In this document: one piece after another, positions 9,906 to 21,737 of the stretch
Layout: every line of letters begins with the position of its first letter
How positions within the stretch are numbered: the first letter of the stretch is position 1
Source: Chloromonas sp. AAM2
Taxonomy: Eukaryota > Chlorophyta > Chlorophyceae > Chlamydomonadales > Chlamydomonadaceae
DNA: 64,000 nucleotides
Assembly: GCA_004335635.1 (NCBI GenBank)
Contig: QAXH01006768.1
Span: forward strand, 18,550 to 82,549
Reading direction: 5' to 3'
Notes under the pieces: model-generated
Databases searched by the model: none
What the model saw: only the letters and a program-made list of their open reading frames with translations
Told to the model about the DNA's origin: nothing
Made by a program: the position numbers and the translations under genes

Positions 9906-12900
9906 TCATTCCCCCTCGTATATGCCCAGCTTTTTGAGTTCATCTTGGAACTCTTGGGCTGCACTGCGCACCAGTCCCTGCGAGGAAAGGACGAACAGTG
10001 CTCAAACACAGACTCATTCGTTGTAGCCATAATACATGAAATACTTTTCTCGTCTGGGCCGCCTCTGTCTTATCGTTGTACAGGCACGTGATCCATCAGA
10101 ACACAGAATACACGCCCTCTTCATTGCCCACAGCAAGAGCAACGAATTTTTGTGGAAGATTCGAGCACAGGGCTGGTCAGGACGGTATCCAGGCTCGTCA
10201 AAACGGTCTCTTGGCTTTGTAGCCCGGTGCATGTGGGGACTCCTGATGTAATCAATACATTCATAGTGCACTCTGCCAGTACCAGTGGATGGTCCTGCTG
10301 TCAGTCACAACGCCCCCGCCTACCGTTGTGTACTCCTCCTCCCAGTGAGCGCGGTACTTGGCATAGTCCAGCGCTGATAGACCCTGGGACAGGCACCTGT
10401 GAGTGGGCAGGGAGAAGAACGTGTGCGTCTGTAATACGGCTCGAAGTTTCATTGCAATTCATAGCGTACTTCAGACAGCGTGATTGGCAGGTTGGTGAAC
10501 AAGAGTCAAGATTCGAAATCCGCGTCAAGTTAGCATCGAGGCGACGTGTGGCAGTGTTCATATAACAAGTTGAACTAACAAACAACGTTGCACATGCATT
10601 GCTCACCACTCCATGTCCTGTGCGGGTTGGCACAACGCTGCCAGGCGGCGGCCACTGATGCTGACTGTGGGCCCTGCCTCTGCTGCCGCCGCCTCCACCT
10701 GTGCTAAAGCTTCGGGTAGGGCTGTGCTGCCTGGGGGCAGCTGCCGGGCAGCGGAGGTGGGGGATGCTGGCTGGTCTAACTGACTGAGCTTTCCTTGCTT
10801 ATCCAGGAAGCCATGGCGTGGACCAAGTACCTGACCAGAAACCATGTGTTGAGATCAGAACAGAGGAAAGGTATCATGTGCAGCTGGCGGGGCTCAACGT
10901 GGACGTGTTGCTGTGGTCTGCTTCTTGCAGGCCCAGACAAGCGCCAGAAGGTCAAAACCATGCGGATGCAGTTGGGAGCGTTGCCACATGACAAGGCAGG
11001 CGGGAGTACAGCAACTGATGCTGCATTTGTGCGTCTGCTCAACAACCACCCACCGTAAGCAATTATCCCATTGCCATTGCACTGCAAAGCCCGCAGAGGA
11101 GCCCAATGGCTGTCACATTGTATTCCAATCCCAACTACTCACACATCCAGCACTGCAGTCCTCCCCAAACAGTCCTCTCCAACAGGCACCACCCCACATG
11201 CCTCATTCAACTAAACCCTCACCAACAATATAGCATATCAGAAATAAGGTGACCAAGTCCAGTCAAGCCGTACCCATTGTTTGGGTTCATTGAGGGCGAC
11301 CCAAGGCTCAGCGTGTTCAATGCCCGTCTGCACCAGGCCTCTTCCGCATCCCGACCTACCTGTGTCAGCCCTAACGCCATAGCGCTGGGACAGGCCAGCA
11401 CGTCGCTCGGCCCCGCCCCCATCACAGACCGCAGCCACTCCCACTTGCGCTGCAGCTCAAACTCCTTCTCAGCCAACACACCGGGCGCCGCAACCACCAA
11501 CTGACGGGCCTGTGCGGGCAGGAGGGCGTGAAGGTCAGGCCATGTTATGCATGCATTACCATGTGATGTGACAGTGTAATGAGCCTGTCACCAGCGCCAG
11601 GACCGTGCCCTGCTGCCGCTGCAACGTGGTGCAGTTGAGTTGAGCCCTTGGCAAACAGTGTAGGCAATTGGCAGGCACCTACATCGGCCCCCAGGGCAAT
11701 GCATAAGCATTATGCTCACAAAATGGTCCGCACATGGGTACCTGCTACCAGCGCCAGTGCTTGCACAGCTGCACAGGCCTTGCCCTCACACCTGTTCCTG
11801 AGTGAAGCCCGCTGGGCCGATGAGGAAGTCCACTTGCTGTGACGTGCCCCCCGGTGCTGTCAGCCAGCGGGTGCTGCGCCTGCTCATGCTGCAGCAGGGG
11901 TAAGGAAGGGCACTTTGTGTGGGATGCACGTGCTGGTGGGACGAAGCCCAGCAGCAACACAGACAGGACTCGAACGATGTAAAATAGTGCGCAGGCTGTT
12001 AGAGGATAGTGAGTTCATCCAACCTAGACTGTGAACTGTCTAGGACGGCAGCAAGTCACCTTAGCTTGCTGCATTATTGTCAAAGTGGCACGTGATTTGC
12101 AAGTACACCCAAGAGAAGCAAGGGCACAGAGCTAGAACATGGCTTCCCTTTGTTTGTTGTTTGTTGCCTATAGGTCGCCCGCTCTCCATCTATCATTCGC
12201 CGTCCTTTGTTTGTATCCCTCTCCAGATTCGACTGTCCTCTTCAATAGTTTTCACTTACGTCTTCATGTCGTCCCTCGTTATCCCCAGTTTTGCCAGGCT
12301 GGCGATGTGCGACTTGAACACATCACGAGCAGGGAAGCCCAGCCTGCGTGCGCACACCGGACGTAAACACACAGCCACCTTGGTTGCCGTGTCATGCCTG
12401 CTCAAACATGCGGCTGCTCCCACATGCCGAGGCCTCATGCATGTGCATCAGGGCCATGCCAATGAAGACAACCACCACATGGACGGCATCAAGTCGTGTG
12501 TCTGCTCTCAGCCGCCTGGTGCGCCTCCGGCATGTTGGCGCAGGCAGTCCTGAGCGCAGACCACCAGAGTCTCAAAGTTTGTAACACTGTTTGACAAAGG
12601 TTTCCAAAACTTTGTGCAAAAATCGAATGAGACTAAGGTGTTAATGTTTGACTCACAGGTGTGGGCATGTCATGATGACTTCTGCCACCTGTGTGGCGTC
12701 ACAGCCCAGTTCGCTCCTCAGGTGGTCCGCCCAAGGCGTGAGATGGGTGGTCACGTCGCATAGGAGCACATCAGGCCACGCACAGATGATGTGGGAGATG
12801 TCAGTTACCTGCAAATGCAACTTCAACATGCAGTGAAGTCAAACACCAGCTGCCAGCCCAGTGCACCGGTACGCCCAACCACCATTTTGGCTCCACAAAT

Positions 12901-15377
12901 CGAAGGCTCAGTCTATTGGGCGTGTAACAAGTCGGTTCACAGGTCCTTGGAGATCAGTTTTCTCACGCGTGAGAAGTGATGCTGGGGTACACAGATTGCA
13001 GAGAGGAGTGAAAATGCACTAAATGCTGGTCCAGGCCTCCAACTAAAGCCTCCACCAGCCGCTGATTGTCAACCTAGTGCTGAGATTGGTATGCTCTCAG
13101 GTGGGTGTGAGTTGCTGATTGAATGTTTAATCGTTACCTTCCCATAAGCCGTGCTACGGGTGAACATGGAACCAACGGGACGCTAGGACAGGCAAAGCGC
13201 ACACAACTTAACACAGTCCATGCTGCTGCGACCCTGCACACCAGAAGGTTTCAATGCGAGTATGATGGTGTTGTACATGAACGCTTGAGCTATCTCTTGT
13301 TTGGCGTGTCAGACTATACAGACGTCAAGCGGCACTCACTCACTCACTCACCTCTATGCCCAGGCTCATGAGGAAGGTGACCACAGGCCTGAGCTCACCC
13401 TCCACGTCCCTGCCCAGCACCGCCGGCCACACACACAGCACCCGCTGAGCAAGGAAGTCGTCCGGGATGCCCAGGGTCTTCAGAAAGCTAACCACCTGCA
13501 CAGGCACCATTCACGCTAGGGTAAGCTCGGGTAAGGGGCACATCCAGTGCACAAACGTCGTGGGCAAACGCCGATTGTATCCACGTTCACTCAGTCGTAT
13601 AGCAAGTACACACTGCGTGAAAATTTACAATTGTTTCGTGGCCCAATGCCAATGTCACACACATTTCCCTGCCTTGTGCCTCCTTAATGCCCCCATGTCC
13701 AAGGAGATCTGGTCACCTTGCAGTCTGCCTTGGGCCCTACACATGACGGTGGACCTATTGCTTGCAAATCTGGCGTGCGAGGACGCAGACACGTGTGCTT
13801 TGTCAGCAGCCCACCTGCCCCGCTGCGTAGAGTGTGGTGCCCTCCATGAGTTGGTCAGGAGCCCGGAGCAGGAAGTTTTGCACGTCCCTTGGGTTCAGGC
13901 GGCTGCCCAGGCGGCCGTACGCCGACAGGAACTCCAGCCAGCGCTGCAGCGGGATGGGCGCGGACAGCAGCCGCGGCCGCTTGGTCACCAGGAACCAAAT
14001 GTCCTGTGAGGGAAGAGGGTAGAAGGGAGGGCTGGTAAAGGTAGAGAGGGGATATCGCTTGGAGCCTGGGCGACCCTTCTCCGCTGTATGTATGGATGCA
14101 GCCCTATCATAGTATGTGTAGGCCTGATGTTCACCCCTTGCCAGGGGACTCTGCACCTCAAATACACTGTTGGGCGAGGGCCGACAGCCGCAGGGCACGT
14201 TGGTTGAGGGAGCAGACAGCTTCTTGTGACAAGGTGCTCAGGCACTTCAGGCCCACACATCGCAAGCCATGCTTACCTGCCCGCCTTAGGTCGAGCAGCG
14301 GTAAAACTGCATGTGCATGGGGCCTAGTGCTGACATGCAACGGCTGACGGCTTTGCCACAAACATCCTTCTGAACAGACAGGGAAGGCACAGCAATGGGC
14401 TGGACTGTTTGAGCAACGGCCCATGCAGCAACGTGCTCAATTGGCGCTGAAAGGATATGTCACAGGCAAACGCTAGTGTGTGGAGTGTATGTTGCCGTGA
14501 GCAAGAGGCTCATCCCAGGGGTCGCGTGAGCTCGCTGCACAGCTAGCCCCAAAGCAGCTGCCATGCTGTGAAAGTGATGTGGCGGGCACAATGCATTGCA
14601 ATCCACAGACCTTTTCCCCCACTTGTATGTGCTCACCTCAGGCGGCATGTTGGCTGCTTTGAGAGCTTTAATGCTGGGCTTGACGGCCTCGGCCACAGAC
14701 AGGGAAACAATGTCTGGGTTCGCAACGGCAAACTGCATGACCGTGTCCTTCCTGCATGCATGTGAGGCCATGCTCTGTGTGGCCCCGCTCTGTGCTGTGT
14801 ATGCCAGAACCTTGCACATCATTCTCGAGCTACACTAAGGTTGGCCACCACCACTGCTATCGCGTTGTGTCATAACTTCCTTCACATGCATGTTGGACGG
14901 GATGCATACCCTCGCTTCACGTGACTGCTCCTGCCATGCTCCTGCCACTGATGCGCAAGCTGCCCTTTGCTCCTTGTCATCTCTTCAATCTATAACGCTC
15001 CCGTGTTTCAAATCCCTTCTTTGCCATGAAGCAATGGCACTGAGAGTGGGCGCACTTGCTTGGCTCTGCTTGATGTAGCTATGAAGGCACATTGCTCCTT
15101 ACCAAACGCCAAGTTCTTTGGCAAGGAAAGTCTCCACATCTGTGGGCACGTAAGCTGCTGCAGCTGCACTCCATCTCGTGTCTAGGGCTGTTATCAACTT
15201 GGCTCTCTGTAGCGGGTCCTTGGTAACGCGAAGGACATGCAAAGGATTTTCGCTGTCCGAAGAAGCTCGGCATTTCCTAATATCGCGTCGACAGGGTTTG
15301 GCCGGCACATTTGCTGCGAAAAACAATGTCCGCCCTGTTCCGCACAGATCTGTACACGTCCAGCTGTGTGTAAGCAT
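9906..15377 (-). CDS. mTERF-family organellar nucleic-acid-binding protein
   Basis: Mitochondrial/plastid transcription termination factor family: stacked two-to-three-helix mTERF repeats that bind organellar DNA or RNA. Eleven exons: 15103-15377, 14637-14751, 13815-14003, 13352-13495, 12657-12808, 12260-12343, 11792-11888, 11360-11509, 10607-10830, 10324-10396, 9906-9977. All phases agree and the sum is 525 codons including the stop. Repeats are recognisable by alternating hydrophobic helices with conserved Pro, for example VVSFLKTLGIPDDFLAQRVL, VWPAVLGRDVEGELRPVVTF, DISHIICAWPDVLLCDVTTH, LGFPARDVFKSHIASLAKLG and VLGPRHGFLDKQGKL. The N-terminal ~45 residues are rich in Arg, Cys and Ser and could be a transit peptide, so plastid or mitochondrial location is inferred. 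Which algal mTERF it is (for example MOC1-like) cannot be told. The exon 12260-12343 / 11792-11888 junction has one alternative acceptor in the same phase. Confidence 0.85.
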
Positions 15378-15739
15378 TTAAAGCGGTGAACACAGCCTAT
15401 GCACAGCATCCAGCCGTGGTCAACCTTTCTTGACAGCGGTTATAACGCAAGATGATGATCTCAATACAGACTTGTTTTGGAACTGCGGCCGGAGAACTTG
15501 CTGTGAATGTATGCATAATGTGTGGTTTGTCCAGCCTACCCGCATTACATGCAACACCAAACGTACGACTCGGCAGCCCAGCTTTGGCAGGGTCTGAAGG
15601 ACGCTTGCGGCACTGTCCATACCACGGGAGCAATTTCAGCCATGCCCAATCATGGACTCCTACCGAAATCTACAGGGAACTTCATCAGCACAAGCTAACG
15701 GAACCCCTTTGTCCAAGTCCGAGGTCTGAACACGCAAGG

Positions 15740-18700
15740 CTATTCTGCCTCCTCCTCTGCTGCCTCCTCTCCCTCTGCAGCTTCTGCTTCTGCTGCTGCT
15801 GCCTCAGCTGCTGCTGCCTCTTCAGCTGCCTTCCTGGCAGCTTCCTCCTCCTCTGCCTTCTTCTTCTCGGCCTCCTCCAATTCCACTCTCTTGTTGTCCA
15901 AGGTCTCATGCAGCTTTTGCTCAGCTGCGAGGCTGTCACGGAAGATGGCGGCACGCCGCCCCACCTTACGCACCTGCAGAGAAGTTAGGGACATTCAGCA
16001 AATCAGGCATGCCCTTGAACATCCCCAAATCAAGCTTGCATGCAGCCTTCACCGCCTGCCTCTTGTATTGCCGCTTCGCTGATGCATGTCTCCCCATGCA
16101 TTCATTACGCATGGTGTCTAACACTCCGATCCCTACCCATGCACCAGTCCCTACCTCTTTGAGCCACATGAGCAGCAGCACGCCTAACTGGCTATCAGGC
16201 ATTTCCTCCTCCATCCTCTTGGCGCCGTCCTCTCCCAGGGCCTTGTAGCAGGACCGGGCACGTGTCCATACCTCCACATCACGCTCCTGAAAGTGTGGGG
16301 CACAGTGTATACAACATCAAGGCTAGGGCAAGCATACTCAGGGCGCCAAGGATTGTGTGTTGAGTTCACAACAAGTTGAACACCTTGAAAGTTGCCTGAT
16401 CAGCACGTGTTATCACAGTGCATGTCTCTCATGCCGCTTTGCTTATCAACCAGGACATAAGGGTTGGGCTTAACCACCCGGCCTCCTTACTGACGCCGAC
16501 CGACGTCCCCTTTCTTTCTTTCTTTCTTTCTATCAACCACGACACTTCAGACTACATGCCATTTCCTTGGTGCGACTATGCTAAGGGTTGCGCCTTGCCA
16601 GCCTCCCTTTTTGAACCTTTGGGGTAGGCACACAACATGGCAATAAGGATGCATTGTGGGGTTAGTTAACTACGTTAGAAGATCGTCCTGGACGGGTGTC
16701 AGCCTCCTCGCTCGGCCGTCCTGCTAGCCTGGCTTCATCAACGTGGGGCATTGCCATGTACAGCTTTGCTTTGGGTAGCTGAGCCCTCGTTGCATTACCA
16801 GCTCCTGTATCATGGGCCTGAGCTCAACCCACAGTCACTGTCTGGCAACTCTCAATGGCTAAGGGTTACATACCCTAGCTTACCCTACCATGCCCATGTC
16901 CCGTGCCCCTTGCCCGCCCATCATCCACCTGTGTTGCGTTGTATTCCTGCAACTCCGTAAAGAAGCATGCATTAAAGTACGCAAACACGCGCTTCCAGTT
17001 CTGAAACGTCTCCGCGTCCTTGCCCAGCACGTGCAGCACAGCTTTGAGCACGTGGAAGGTAGCCTGAGGCACAACTCGCGTGTGCCGAAGCACTGGGAGG
17101 CACGACTGACCAACCATGCCCAATGTTTCCTTGACCGCCCCAAGCACTGCCTGCGATTTTTCCAGCGAGTTGGTCGCCGCCTCGCGCGCTGTCTCCGCTT
17201 CCTTGAGCTGCCCTTCCAAGCTTGTGATCTCAGTCTTAATAAGCGAGACCGGGTCGTCCCCTGCCTCTTGGTCAGCAGGAGGGACTGCTTCTCCATCCTC
17301 CGCCACCTCAGGCTCAGCAGGTGCGGGCTCACCGGCTGCCTCCCCTGCGGACACCCACAACACCGCAACACACAGTGTCAGGCCCTGACCACGGAGTTTT
17401 GGCGTTGATCCTGTGTCCATGACTAAGCGGCCATGGGCCAACCTCTGCAGCAGTGACAAAGGCCGTTCAGCAGCGACCCTAGCTCACTCTAGCCTGCTTT
17501 TCAACCCATTCCGAATGAAAGCTCCTTGGCTCCTACTGCGCCTCTGCCAGCCAGTCTGCCAATGCTCTGGAGCCAGCCCATCCCCAATTAGCGTTCCGGC
17601 CCCTGTTGCAGCTTCTTCAGGATTCCCCTTCTGCGTTGTGTGCTGGTATGTTTTCCCCAAGCGTGTGGCCGCACCTGCACTGGGCTCCACGGGAGAATTA
17701 TAGATGGTTACAATGGATGCTCTGAGGCTCTCAATAAGGCCCTGAGCACTGCGCCCTTCCAGTGACTCAGCGGCCTGCTTCTCAACCGCATCGAATGCCT
17801 GGCTCAATGCTCGTGACACCTGAACGTGAAGGAAACAACATGAGCACACTCAGTGATGCAATCAATGATCAAGGCTTACTCGGCATGTCTGGAGCAAATG
17901 AGCTGCCGGTCCTGCCCTGGGCCTGCTCATAAGTAAGAACATACAGGGTTAGGCGGTGCTGTGAACGGCCAACGTTACTCTGCTATTTTTCGAGCATTTT
18001 TCGAGCAATTGTTTTCCAACTGGCTGTTTGACTGGTCAGATTATGCTTTCCCGTACTTGACGATGAACAATCGATGTACTGTACTGCAGCAAACTAGTTC
18101 AAAGCGAGGTTCTGGGGAAACGATACCAGCAACAGTATAAACGGCCTCCGGCTAAATTTCATGATGTATTGACTGGTTGACTCCTGGACTCGATCCTCTT
18201 TCCTTTCCTTGTGTTGTATGTGTTGTATGTTGACGCTCCAAGTGTAGCATGCTTTGTTACTCACATGCCAGATGAAGTCCTGGTCCTCCTGTGACAGCGC
18301 CTGTCCGCCCGCCTCTGGGAAAAGTGTGTCAGCGCCAATGACTGCCTTGAACTCTCCAGTGGCAGGTGACTGCACACCGCAAGCCTGGTACGCGCCAATC
18401 TTTGGAAACCCCTTGAAGAAACGCATGGACGGCTCAAAGGCCGCATTGAATGCATACAACATGGGACGACGTTCGTCCAGCACACGGAAAGTGAAGGGCA
18501 TTGGATCAACCTTGGCTTCTGGGTCGTCTTCTGATGGTGGAGGAGGCCGATGCAATTCAGTTGTGAGCATGAACTCCTGGCCTGAGGTGGCTGCAAGATA
18601 GGACAGGTACTTCTTGCTGTAATCCAGGAGCTTTTGAACCTTCTGCTTGACAACCCCCTCCTCTGCCTCAGCCTCGGGTGCTGCTTCTATCTCAGCTGCG

Positions 18701-19393
18701 GGCTCATCACCTTCCTCTGCCGGTGGCTCTGGCAGAGGATCAGCCTCATCTTCTGACTCGACTGCTGCTGGGTCCTCGGGATCTTCTGGAGTGACCCAGT
18801 CAGGCTCCTCGGGTTCCGCGACTGCTGCCGCATATGCCGCACCTGCCGCGGTAAACTGCACGATAAGGTCGACAGCCTTTTGCAGCAGCACCCGTGGCTC
18901 ATCCACGGTTTGAGAGAGGGCGATGATGGCTTTGCGCCTTACTTCCTGCTCCTCCTTCACCTTTGCCGCAGCCGCGGCTGCTGCTTCCTGCGCATCGGCC
19001 AGTGACAGACAGTGCTGATCCCCAGTGTAATAATCTGCACTCCTTTAGCAGAGCTGGATTTGCAGGCAGCTCAGTACCTAAGGCGACCTCAGGACCTACC
19101 AGTTCGGCTTTCCGCATTTCAAGCTGGGCTTGTTTTTCATCTGCAAACTCGCCTACGATCTCGGCGTTCTTGACGAACCTGCATTCATTTGGTACAAAGT
19201 TGTCACGGTGGTCGCTATGGGCGAAGGGGCGTGCTTTGGCTGGAAAACGGGTGAATGACACTCACCTTAGAAGCCAATGGCCAAGGTACTCAACCGGGTC
19301 ATTTGGCTGCGCAGCTGCTGCAGCTGCACATCCTCTTGCAAGCGCATCTCCCACTAGTTCTTGAAGATAATTGGTATCGTGGACAGGCGGCAT
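15740..19393 (-). CDS. RSP2: Radial spoke protein 2-like (DPY-30 and GAF domains)
   Basis: Structural protein of the ciliary radial spoke. Exons: 19266-19393, 19100-19178, 18265-18987, 17675-17819, 16929-17344, 16155-16286, 15740-15973; phases agree, giving 618 residues. Residues ~7-45 form a DPY-30 (RIIa-like) dimerisation motif (TNYLQELVGDALARG, then DPVEYLGHWLLR), the docking element of spoke proteins. An Ala/Glu/Pro acidic stretch follows. Residues ~175-330 resemble a GAF domain (RPMLYAFNAAFEPSMRFFKG, QEDQDFIWH, VSRALSQAFDAVEKQ). The C-terminal half is helical and ends in an Ala/Glu/Lys coiled coil (LEEAEKKKAEEEEAARKAAE onward). DPY-30 plus GAF plus a long helical tail is the known architecture of Chlamydomonas RSP2. 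The model is somewhat shorter than the alga's protein, so an exon could be missing. Another DPY-30 ciliary protein is the alternative. Confidence 0.75.
16504..16531. repeat. (CTTT)n microsatellite in an RSP2-like intron
   Basis: About six CTTT units on the plus strand, in the intron between exons 16929-17344 and 16155-16286. Confidence 0.85.
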
Positions 19394-21737
19394 TTCGTCG
19401 AGCCGTTGCCGCGGATATGATAGTCCAGGCCGGAGCAAACATTAACACATAACCAGGTTGTCGCATGTAAGGAAAACGCGTGTGGGGCCTCGCAACTGCA
19501 CTTCTCCCGTACGTCGGTTTTCCTGTTTTTGAGCGCCGTTCCACGCGCATTTGCTGAGGCCGCTTCAGCTTACATGACAACTGCACTGTTCTGTGTGCAC
19601 TGTGATTCAGCCCGTCTACCCGGGTGTAAAAATGCCACACGTCTTTGCAAGAACATGGGTGTGGCTCAGACCGGGGGAGGAGGCTGAGGCTGAGCATGAC
19701 CTGTCATGTGCCCGGATGTCAGCAGCATTCATAAGAGCACTGGCAGCACGGAGTGCATTATCTTCACGGTACACACATGTACCACACCAGCTCAGCATTT
19801 GAGCAACGAAGCTCATAGCTGAGTGCGGCGGCCTGAGTGCGAGCGGCCTCTTCCCACGGTCTAGTTGCTGCCCATGCAAATGCATTGGTGAGATCCAGTC
19901 TATGGGCATGCTGCCCCGGACTGGCTGCTGCTGGAAGCGACAAGATTGGCCAACTGGCATCACATGCTAAGGATGCACTTCACAAGTTTACGGCATCGTG
20001 CTGTTTCCGTCTTGTAATCGGCCCTTACACATGACATTGGCACCAAATTCATGACACGAGCACTGACATGCGTAGAAGCAAAGTCAGAAATGCATGTACA
20101 AGCGCCGGCGTGCTGTGCACAGGGGCCACCATGCCACACGACACTGCCATCTTAACTCTTCTTTGCTCAATGCAGGGCAGGACGTTATCCTTGGGTTTTG
20201 GGTCTTAGATGCATGGTTAGTGCACTTGGACCCTGTATTATAGTGATGGACTGGCAGTGATATGCCAGCGGTGAAAGTACACTTGAGCGTGAGCGTGTGC
20301 TCAGGGTCTGGTCAGAGTCAAATGTGTGCAGCTCCTGTGCTTTGTGGATATATCGTTCACTAATCACCGACCTCCAGACACGAGTTCTGTGCAGTTTGCA
20401 GGCGATGACTTTATTCCGACCACTTGCATTACAAAACGAAACCAGGGCAACTTTTCCGGAATGACATGCCTGGCCTGGCAGAAATGAGCTCCTTCAGCAC
20501 AAATGAAAATAAACGCGGTCTTTCCTTCAGCACAAATGAAAATAAACGCGGTCTTTATCAAGAACTGTATTAGAATTGAGGAGCTGATCTGCGCCACACA
20601 GCTAGAAGGCACTCATAGCCTTATGAGGAGTGGGAACTGGCAAACAAGCACCTTCACATTAGTAATTGTCTCGATTTGCTTCAGAGCTTGGGATAATTAA
20701 TTACACTATAGCGCGAGGATTCAAACCAAGGAAGCCTGCATTGCAGACATAATGGTCATAGCAGAATAGATGCGGCATGGCGTTGATGCCAGTCCGTCCT
20801 AACAAATGGCATAGTAGCTATGGCACTATGCCCGTTGCTATGGCCATCAAAATAACAGCACATCAGGGCAGCCATTCCTACTATATCATGTGTCAGCATT
20901 CTCAGTCCGCAGTAGGTCCTGCCTCACACATGCCTGTTCAATGCAGCCCTTCCCAAGCCATTGAGAAATCCAGTTAGTCATCGAGCAGGAACTCGTGCCA
21001 TGCAGCAGACTCTAGTTAGCAACTCGCAATGAGAGAGCTGGCTTCAAGCGCAAGCCTTTTCCTGCCATTCACACAGACTGCCATAACCGTTTCTGGGATT
21101 CGTGTCCATGTGCTGTACTCTAAATTCTGGTGGCACGCTGCTGATGCCAAGCACTGGCATAGTCTGTACCTCCTTCCACTCAAATGTAATCACTGTCATG
21201 CTGCCCAGCCCTGATCCGCAGGGGGTCAAGCAACGCAGCACATGAACGAAAGTGTGGTCAGCTCAATAAGTGGTGAATACATATGACATGAAGAGCTGCC
21301 AGTGCCGCACCTGTGTGGGCCCTGTGCATGCATCATCATAAATGTGGCTGTCTGTCCAGCCTGTCATGCTTCGCAGCACACGCAAGAAAAGAGACAGGAA
21401 AGCACGACCAGATCAACAGGGCTCCACTGTGATCGCTCAGCAGCCAGGGCGGCCAGCGCAACACAGCTATACTTCTGCCGAATCATTGATGCACTTGGCA
21501 AAGCTGCCGTGCAACTATGTCCCTGCCTCAGCAGGTTTACCTTATTAAATGTGTATCACTGCAACAGTCGCCAACCCAACTCTTCTGTCGCCTCTTTCCA
21601 TGCACACAAGACAAGCAGCTGCCTCAGATCATCACTTGCTGCCAATGGCATACACTCTAACGTGCAGCACGCCAGCCTGTGCTTGCAACCTGTGACGCTT
21701 GAAAACTGCTCCGCGGTTGCTTGACCCCGCAGTGAGC
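19394..21737. other. Intergenic region, 2.3 kb, no supported gene
   Basis: Lies between the RSP2-like start and the PDR transporter stop (both genes on the minus strand). No exon chain was found. It contains a perfect 33-bp tandem duplication. The RSP2-like promoter must lie at its left end; no motif is recognisable. Confidence 0.6.
20491..20556 (+). repeat. Perfect 33-bp tandem duplication
   Basis: Two identical 33-base units (20491-20523 and 20524-20556), each starting CCTTCAGCACAAATG and ending CGCGGTCTTT. Identity suggests a recent event. Confidence 0.95.
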
